Shown here piece by piece: positions 56,813-64,000 of a stretch of DNA of 64,000 bases. Under the pieces are notes generated by a model. The model was given only the letters and a program-made list of their open reading frames with translations. It had not been told where the DNA came from and did not search any database. The translations under genes and the position numbers were made by a program. Origin of the DNA: Calendula officinalis (lineage: Eukaryota; Streptophyta; Magnoliopsida; Asterales; Asteraceae). The stretch's first letter is position 1, and every line of letters starts with the position of its first letter. The stretch lies in contig OY970820.1 of the NCBI GenBank assembly GCA_963853835.1, forward strand, positions 81,650,909 to 81,714,908. The letters run 5' to 3'.

Positions 56813-57618
56813 TCTGCACCATTAATTAATGAGGATCCAATTTTGGTTAAACCCCTTGTTGTCGACAAGTTTTTAAATCAAATCAGTATTATGATACTAC
56901 ATGCTTTTAAGTTTTAATTATTGCTGACTTTTGTGCTTATTCTAGAAACAGATTTGGGACAAAACCTATTGGACCAACTGAATGAAGAAAAACTGTTGGG
57001 CTGGCTAGGTCACACACCCTTCGCCGGCGAGAACTCCAAACAGTCGGCGACAGCAAAGAAAATAGGCAATACCGGCACTAAACTCGCACACACAGCACCA
57101 CTCACATACACATACTGCGATTCATACACGTACCGGTACCGGGACTCTGACCGGATCACGCACAAACATACAGAAACCCACACTCATACGTGTGTGTGTG
57201 TGTGTGTGTGTGTGTGTCTGTTCGTGGGAAAGAAGCGACGGGGGCAGAGTCGGGATACAACCGTACGCGTATATGAATCCAAAAGAGTTTAAGAATTATA
57301 CCTTCACTTGTGTTTCTAGCGAGCGAGCGAGATAAAGGTGGAGTGTGGTTTCTGGTTTAATCGTGAGGGAGACAAAAGGGGAGATAGGAGAATTGGGGGA
57401 AGGCTTTCTAACCAAACCCTTAATAATTTATGACTATAAAATTTGTAGTTTAATTTAATTTTATTTTTATTGTACTAATATTTTGCTTGAGAAATCAAAG
57501 TTTATATAAAATCACTGACTATTATTATTACAATAAACAACACTCACATATTTAAACACACACTTTAGAAACACCACCGAAATTCTTGGATCTTTAATCG
57601 GCCATGGATTGAATTCTG
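56813..57618. promoter_or_regulatory. 5' region of the Agenet gene
   Basis: Contains a pyrimidine/GA-rich stretch at 57300-57400 (on the minus strand a CT-rich leader), a GT microsatellite, and several short frames of no family. Likely 5' UTR and promoter for the minus-strand Agenet gene. No clear TATA box was singled out. Confidence 0.45.
57189..57218. repeat. (GT)n microsatellite
   Basis: About 14 GT dinucleotides following a CACACTCATAC stretch, in the probable upstream region of the Agenet gene. Confidence 0.95.
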
Positions 57619-58503
57619 TTAGAGAGTTGAACCAATAGTCAAACCTGAACCTTTAAACTTGTCTCGGGTGATTCGGTCTTCCATTTCTTTGGTCAAGTGA
57701 TTCTTCCAATCTCCGATTTTCGGAAAAAAAGTTCGTTCTCTACCGTACCCAGATTCTGACTGAGATGAATACCCTTCTTGTTGACATCGAGGTTTTTCAA
57801 ATGCTTGAAACTACAAAGTGTCACAATCTTTTCAACCACACCATTTTCGTCCGAAATGGGCACACCCATGAACTCCGCCAACCGCTTCACTTGAGTCTCT
57901 GGCTCCATCTTTATCTCCTCGTACTTTAAGAACAGAATCTTGTCTGGTGATTCAATACTTGCGTTCCAAAACTCTAACACGTGATCCCAATATGGCCCAT
58001 ACTCCGAAACACCCTCGCAAAACGTCTCAAACGCCTGATCAATAGAAAGCATAGGTCTTTCTGAGCTTTTTCAAGAAGTGAAACTTGGAGACAAAAACGT
58101 CCTTCGGATCCCTACAAACTTACACCCGGAAGAACGATCTTTAAATGATGAAGGTAGCATTGTGTGTGACAAGTGTGTGGCTATGAGGCGGGGTGAAGGG
58201 AGGTCCTTCAAATTGGTGGCTAAGATATGGAAACCTCAAACTGTGGGAAGCAGTCATGTGACGTAGCAACGGGTGGTCAGAAAAATCAAATTGAGATCGA
58301 TTGAGGGTGGAAAACATGAGGGGGTGCCACTCTTCATGAAGGAACATAAAAATATGTCGGAAGAACGAGGTTTAAAGTGGTTGGGGTTGTGCATCTTAAT
58401 GGCGCACAAAAGGGCACAGCCAGTATCCTTGATACAAGAATAGTTTAGGTTGCCACCATCCATCGGCTTGTGGAAGCTCGTTGGTGGATCTTTTCTTGAT
58501 CAT
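57619..58503 (-). pseudogene. Cytosolic sulfotransferase pseudogene
   Basis: Intronless, as plant SOT genes usually are. Fragments in order on the minus strand, in different frames: LPQADGWWQPKLFLYQGYWL (from ATG 58503), SDIFLCSFMKSGT (start of the PAPS-binding loop, its TWLKAL part lost), NRSQFDFSDHPLL, LKDLPSPRLIATH, KDRSSGCKF, CRDPKDVFVSKFHF, then the open frame 57693-58052 with FCEGVSEYGPYWDHVLEFWN, FLKYEEIKMEP and LCSFKHLKNLDVNKKGI. The 3' end carries GDWKNH-like coding in another frame, down to a TAA at 57619-57621. At least four frameshifts or deletions make it a pseudogene. Active relatives transfer sulfate from PAPS to hormones or metabolites in the cytosol. Confidence 0.9.
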
Positions 58504-59073
58504 CACTAATTTGGGTTGACATGCTTCTTTTAGTTATTTACGAACATAAGATTTATATCATCTAGATCATTCAGCTTTATATAGTATAGTACTGTTTTTG
58601 GATATATAATTGCATGGTCCGGCTTCATGTGGATGAGAGTATCCCATCCCTTCATGTGGCTGAGACCGCTTCACCTACAATAAATAGTTACACTAGTAAA
58701 GTTTGGTCACGGTGCCACACACTTTAACTTTCATCCGGAGCAAGCACATGTTAGTAGCGGTGACCAAATGTATTTAGCAAACCAAAAAGCAACCCCAACC
58801 TTTAATTTCTCTCACGCAATGTTATTTTGAAATTGAGATTGTAGCACGCTATTTAAAATATGGTTGTTATAATATTTTAGTCACTTGACTGGAGAAAAAT
58901 ATGAAACTGTTTAAAAAGAAATTAAATTAATTATGTTTGATTAAACTGATAAATTTAGTTGTACTAATATGAACTTTTGAGTTAAAATAACATTATAGAT
59001 AGGCTTTCGAAGTTCTCTACATTTATATATTTCCTGATGATTTCTAGGTCACATAAACTCCTTTCGTACCACA
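58504..59073. other. Intergenic, no gene recognised
   Basis: Upstream side of the sulfotransferase pseudogene; no ORF or repeat supported. Confidence 0.4.
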
Positions 59074-60104
59074 TCTACTACTATAATAAAACAAAGTTTA
59101 TATGGTCACCTGTCACCTTCTTAGACTACCACTTCGCCACTTAACACCCCCAGAAGTCATTCAGCAAAATTTTTGAAATTAAATTAAAAAAAATATTGTT
59201 AAGGATATAATTCCACAATATCCGATTTCTTTAATTCTATAATTATCTACCTGATTTCTGGAATTTTATTTTAAATTTCAATTCCACATTTAATTTAATA
59301 TTTACAATTCCTTGATTATCAACTTCCTTTTTGGAATTTGATTGAATTTGATTGTTTAAATTTCAAATTAATATTGTCTATTTAAACAGCCAATCAGGTT
59401 ATTTTAGTAGCCTGCATCAGCCATAATTTTGTTAAATTTTATACTCTGCACAAGCAGTTATTTTATGCTTATGTTATCCATGTATATCTGTTTCTGTTAA
59501 TTATAATGCAAATGTGTTATATTTTTTTTGTTTCTGCACATGAAATAATATTGTTTCTACAGATGAAGAAATTTATCGTTTATTTGATTTTAACTTATTA
59601 TTGTTTATGTGATTTTTGTAACACCTTAATTTTTATAACACCTTTTAAATCACATTTTTAAATAAAAATATTACAAAGTCCAATATCCAAAATTACGGTT
59701 TAACAAAAACCTTTTTAAAAGATTATCAGAATTATAAAACACGGTGTTACAAAGATAATATCATAACCATAGGATAACGGGGTCTACCTATAAGCTCCCG
59801 AACTAAAACATCTCTAAGCTACCTCTATCACGACCTTCTAATCCTTCAATCTCGAACCTGAGTACATAGCCAAAAACAAAGTAGTACGTGAGACAAAATA
59901 GTCTCGTGAGATACATGGGTTTTCGACCCATTCTCAAATATAATAAAAGTCATATTCATTACTTTCCTTTATTCATTTATTACTTATTAACTCGCGATCT
60001 TATCATTTTTATACATATATACTAGTAAGCTAACCATAAGCTTACTCTCATCAAAATCACATACTTGTAAGCTAACCTGAGCTTACACATACGCTACGGA
60101 CCTC

Positions 60105-60225
60105 TCCGAAGCAAACTCCCCCGATGTGGGTAATCTAGGTAAACTCCCCCGTTTCCGGGTTAACTGAAACTCCCCCGATTTCCGGGTTAACTAAAACTCC
60201 CCCGCTTTCCGGGTTGTCTATTTCT
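60105..60225. repeat. Short tandem array in the solo LTR
   Basis: AACTCCCCCGATTTCCGGGT-like units recur four to five times with a period of about 27 and drifting sequence; a related AACTCCCCCAACTTG follows near 60275. Confidence 0.75.
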
Positions 60226-61446
60226 CAACAGGTTACTCTTGCGCAGGGTGGTACCGCCCCAAGTAGGTGTCACTAACTCCCCCAACTTGTGTGGGTTAAC
60301 TATGATCCGGATCCTTTTCTCAACACATATTGAAATCATCAAATACGGGCCTATGCCCCAATAATACATACTCAAACATAAATTAGAATACATCTATTCT
60401 AATTATCATATTATTCTTGTTTCTTATTCAATTTCAATATTGACTTTACCAAGCCCTTTATTAAATAAAACATATTTATCATTTATCAAAATCATATTAC
60501 TTTAACTTCTCTTTGACTAGAATACCAATCTAATTCTAGTCACTTTATATTTATCCTCCTAGCAATCAATCACTACTTTTATTAGTATAATATACTAATC
60601 AATACTTGATACTTGAAAATCATTGTTGTTAGCTTAATTAATACATATTATTAATAAGCCAAATATCATACTTTTTCAATCATTACTCTTAGTCAAACAT
60701 CATATTAACAAAAAATTACTAATTACTTTTCATTATCATAATCTCTTTCAAAAATCATTAGTCATTTAAACATACTTAAATAATCTATTACTTGCATTCT
60801 CTTGTCTTTTTAATCATATCTTTATTAAAAACATTTATTAATAAAGACTCATAAACATCATAGTTTTCAAAATCATTTGCTATGTACTCAGTAAAAGTCT
60901 CATGTACTCACCTTAGCCAAGCTAACTCCAAATCGTGTCTAACAACACAAACTCTTGCTTTCCAACTTGTGAGATGTCACCAATCTTTAGGTCTTCTTGA
61001 CCTACCATCAATATCATCATACAATCTAGTTATTATCCATAACTAGTTACCAATAACTTCATAACAACCTTCTTAACCACCAAGTTCATCCAACTTGGTG
61101 GAACCCCAAACCCTAGTTCAAGATTTCCATCATTAAAACCCAGATCCAACAAGAACACAAGGTTCTTAAGCTTACAAAGAGTGTTTTACACCCATCTTAG
61201 TCATCTTCTCCAAAGATAACTTGGTTGGTTACCCAAACCACCATTTTTCCGCAAATAAAGTTCATAACTAGCTAGATAACATCAACAATCAAGAAATCTT
61301 ACCTTTGATGTTTGAATCTCCAAAGATGGTGAAGATTTGAGCTAGGAATCACCAAAATCGCCACTTCTCTCTCTAGAATCGGCTGCACACTTTGGGGTGG
61401 AGAGAAATGAGCAAAAACCCTAGAAATTCCGTTTTAAATTGGCCTC

Positions 61447-61587
61447 GTAATAGTTCGCGTTCGCGAACTTCGCGTGTCGTGAACTCCTCGCGTTCGGGAA
61501 CGGGTCGTGAACTCCAAGATCAAAAGCCCCAAATTCTCTGTCGATAGTTCGCGTTCGCGAACTATGGTTCGCGTCGCGAACTCCTGC
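61447..61587. repeat. Cluster of GTTCGCGAAC-type palindromes in the solo LTR
   Basis: TTCGCGTTCGCGAACT occurs twice (about 61449 and 61547) together with GTTCGCGTCGCGAACTCC and other TCGTGAACTCC words. CpG-rich relative to its AT-rich surroundings. Confidence 0.7.
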
Positions 61588-62338
61588 CGGCAGCTAGGCT
61601 GCACTTTTTGTTCCTTGTTTCGACCCGAATTTGACTTTAACCATATAAACGATGTCCAAATGACACGAAACCAATTACCACGTGTTTTAAACGATTTATC
61701 CTTATTTATCATATTTTTATATAATTATTTGATTAAAAATTTCGGGTCGTTACAATTTTAACCTTTTTCTTTCATTATGCAGCATTCTTAATTTTTTAAG
61801 GATTAATCCTAAGCACAATCTGGTTTTGTTTCTATTTTCTAAGTCAATTACTTAATTTTTGTGTTATTTCACGGGTATTTATTAACTAAACTAAACTAAA
61901 CTTTATACTTTGAATAACACAAACAATATGTTTTAGACTATAGGGTTACTCATGTTAGCGTTAAAAGTTAATTTCACGGGTTTAAAAACACTTAAATTTA
62001 CGGTACATAGACCTGCTAATTATGGCAGGTCTAAATTAATTATAAATGAGTAAGATAAGATGTTTCCTTCAAATTTGTTTCTAGCTCTTATGTATGTTAT
62101 TTTTAATAAACTGTTTATTTCATTATGTATTATGTTTATTTCATTATGTTTTTTTTAATAAAACTTAATTTAGAAGCACCCTTAAATTTTCATATTTTTT
62201 TATTTTCTAATAAATAGCTAATTTCTACCCGCGTGATGTTGCGGGATTTTCATATAAAATCCAAAATATTGTCTACAATATACTCTGTCACATCAAGTTC
62301 AAAAATATTATATATACTAATATATGGTAAGTGTTATA

Positions 62339-62656
62339 CTTCTTCTTTTCCATAATAAGTGATATATTTGGAATTTTACGTTTTTGTAGGCAAAAGATTG
62401 TAATGAATGTTAGATTAGATTAAATTAAATTAAAAAGTTAGTGAGTGATGAGTCTCACACATTTTGATTAAAATGAGTTTAATGATTTTTAAAATTAAAA
62501 GTAATAATAAATATGTTATACCACTATATTAAATAAGATAGTTAGTGGGTGGGAGTCACACTGTTTTTTAACATATAAAACAATTTTTCAAAATTTATTA
62601 CTTATTTTGAAAAATATAAAATAAAAAGTGTATCACTTATTTTCAAACAGAGGAAG
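62339..62656 (+). mobile_element. Stowaway-like MITE, eroded
   Basis: Begins CTTCTTCTTTTCCATAATAAG after TA, ends GTATCACTTATTTTCAAACAGAGGAAG; same family as 48541-48831. Confidence 0.65.
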
Positions 62657-63516
62657 AATAATTTTAAAGAGCATTTAAACTTCTAAATGCAATTAACAAT
62701 GTTTAAAAGTAGAGGAGTTATTTTGAAACTTTTAGAAAAGTGGAGGGACTGTTAATGGGGTTGTATAAAAAATGAAGGAAGTATTACTTAATTCTATTAA
62801 GGATAAAAAGATAAATTTACATCTTTTGGTTAGAATGGGGCAAAAAAGATGAGAGAAACTTGAAAGTTGTATTTAAACAATAAGAAATCAAAACATATGT
62901 CTACCACATCACGTGGAAAAATCATCTTTATATGAACATACAATTGGCCAACCTGCATCTTAATAAAAAATATTATAACTTTCTTACCTAACATTTCCAA
63001 TGGTAATTCACATGCATCATATTATGAGTTTTTTACATAAATGATAAATTATATCATGTGTAGCAATTTAATATTTCTAACAATGATTTTCATTACATGT
63101 ATTTATGTGAACAACCGTAAGTATAACACCAGTTATCAAATAGAAGACAAAACTTTGTATTATTCAAAAGTGTTTTAACTACAAAAGTTATATTAAGATA
63201 AAATGCTGACAACCTGTGAATTTTAACTAGTTATATAATATCTAAAACAAATTATACAAATAATGTAAAATAATAATTATAGTGTACATAATTATTTATA
63301 TGGTGTAAAAATCACCAAAGTTTCTCAACATAACTATTACCATCCCCACTCACATATGTGTACATATACGTACAAATAATTGAGGTTGCGTAGGGCCTCG
63401 GGGACTTGTGATGTACGTGGGAGAAGAATTGATTATTAATAGTTGTGGAAGAGCACAATGTGTGGCATATAGTTAAAGCTATGTTAAAGGTGTATCAACA
63501 TGGGTTTAACTAGGGA
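62657..63516. other. Intergenic, no gene recognised
   Basis: AT-rich DNA without supportable features. Confidence 0.4.
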
Positions 63517-63518
63517 TG

Positions 63519-63610
63519 TTAGTTTGGATGATTTGATTTTATCCGAACTATATAGTTGAAACCAAATGGTTTTTGTTTTTTAGAAATTCAAACCGAATCA
63601 TCCAAACTAA
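63519..63610. repeat. Inverted repeat with 17-bp arms
   Basis: TTAGTTTGGATGATTTG near 63519 and its near-complement CGAATCATCCAAACTAA near 63590 can form a hairpin of about 92 bases. Possibly a short MITE. Confidence 0.6.
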
Positions 63611-63639
63611 ATCAAAAAGGCGAACTTTTAAACAAAAAA

Positions 63640-63851
63640 GTAAAGAGAAAAGGAAATTACCTCCATATGATAGCAATCATCCTCAAAGTCTACAGCTATC
63701 ATCCCACGATTCTAGGAATCAATATTATAGTGTTTCCTTTTTTTGTCATTCCTATTCTTGTATAAATACCGATCGGTGTCTTCATTGTAAAACATACAAG
63801 TAATATATCAAATACAATTCTTATATACAGTGTTCTAAATTCATATAAACA
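63640..63851 (+). repeat. 5' LTR of copia element RT-D (start uncertain)
   Basis: The 3' end of an LTR is inferred from the primer site just after it and from the TATA box (TATAAATA, about 63761-63768) with a leader-like stretch downstream. The LTR 5' end could not be fixed; the start given is approximate. Confidence 0.5.
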
Positions 63852-63854
63852 TCA

Positions 63855-63866
63855 TGGTATCATAGC
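63855..63866 (+). other. RT-D primer binding site
   Basis: TGGTATCATAGC, one base different from the canonical TGGTATCAGAGC used by RT-B and RT-C, at the expected place between LTR and gag. Confidence 0.7.
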
Positions 63867-63933
63867 AGGAAAGCTCATTATCTATCCAAAATTTCGTCTA
63901 AACTCCTCTTGGTTTCGAAATAATCCGGGCAGC

Positions 63934-64000
63934 CATGTCTAGTGATGGCAATTCGGATACAAATCTATCCCTGCAATTAGCCAATTTCCTTAAAAACAGC
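63934..64000 (+). CDS. RT-D gag, N-terminus only
   Basis: ATG at 63934 opens a frame to the window edge (MSSDGNSDTNLSLQLANF ...). Start position after LTR and primer site, and the MSSDGNS-type beginning, fit a copia gag. Too short for domain assignment. Confidence 0.55.

Larger units (their letters stand above)
59617..61754. repeat. Solo LTR, 2138 bp
   Basis: Begins TGTAACACCTTAATTTT and ends TTTCGGGTCGTTACA, with the five-base duplication ATTTT at 59612-59616 and 61755-61759. No internal second LTR, primer site, gag or pol was seen. LTRs of this TGTAACACC...GTTACA form are common in plant Ty3/gypsy elements, so a gypsy origin is likely though not proven; orientation is unassigned. It could also be a short non-autonomous element. 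Confidence 0.82.
59074..62260 (+). mobile_element. Possible Helitron containing a solo LTR
   Basis: A Helitron-type 5' end TCTACTACTATAATAAAAC follows A at 59073. A Helitron-type hairpin, CCCGCGTGATGTTGCGGG, lies near 62228-62245, but no CTRR terminus was found beyond it, so the 3' end is approximate. A solo LTR (59617-61754) lies inside. No helicase coding was seen. Confidence 0.4.

Overview
This is a nuclear plant genome window. It is AT-rich and intron-containing, with a few ordinary plant genes separated by nested transposable elements. The third reading frame of the larger Ty1/copia element resembles, from memory, a family common in Asteraceae genomes (lettuce, Tanacetum, Artemisia type). 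A composite-family plant is therefore my best guess, but the species cannot be fixed from the sequence alone.

Layout. 1-5928: a decayed Sirevirus-like copia element on the minus strand (RT-A), running off the left edge. 5929-11656: Helitron remnants and MITEs. 11657-26029: a 14.4-kb Sirevirus-like copia element on the plus strand (RT-B) with 505-506-bp LTRs and a perfect GTTGG target duplication. RT-B has gag, protease, integrase, RT and RNase H plus a large third ORF; a hAT-type MITE sits in its gag and a complete 2.8-kb Helitron in its RNase H. 26605-34560: a second type of copia element on the minus strand (RT-C), with 757-bp LTRs, a GTACC target duplication and one almost unbroken gag-pol frame. 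28550-36051 and 36052-43569 are two tandem copies of a 7.5-kb segment that starts inside the RT-C RNase H and ends inside a neighbouring hAT transposon. This gives an LTR-body-LTR-body-LTR pattern that is really one insertion followed by one segmental duplication. The only complete copy of the hAT element is at 42772-44501.

44926-64000 is the genic part. It holds a TPR-repeat protein gene whose first exon is split by a 1.49-kb Mutator-like element; the 3' part of a plasmodesmata-located (DUF26) protein gene cut by a 200-N gap; the 3' part of an eight-exon gene I do not recognise; a six-exon Agenet/Tudor-like gene that looks intact; a sulfotransferase pseudogene; a 2.1-kb solo LTR lying in a Helitron-like element; several MITEs; and the 5' LTR, primer site and gag start of another copia element at the right edge.

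The genes do not form a pathway. The main story is transposon nesting and decay: both Sirevirus-like elements have lost part of the RT, RT-B has also lost the integrase catalytic glutamate, and the duplicated RT-C copy has lost an RT catalytic aspartate. The two least explained signals are (i) element-specific short words, CAGCTGA in RT-A and ACTACTGA in RT-B, scattered through both LTR and coding sequence, and (ii) the duplication that fuses a copia polyprotein in frame to a piece of hAT transposase.
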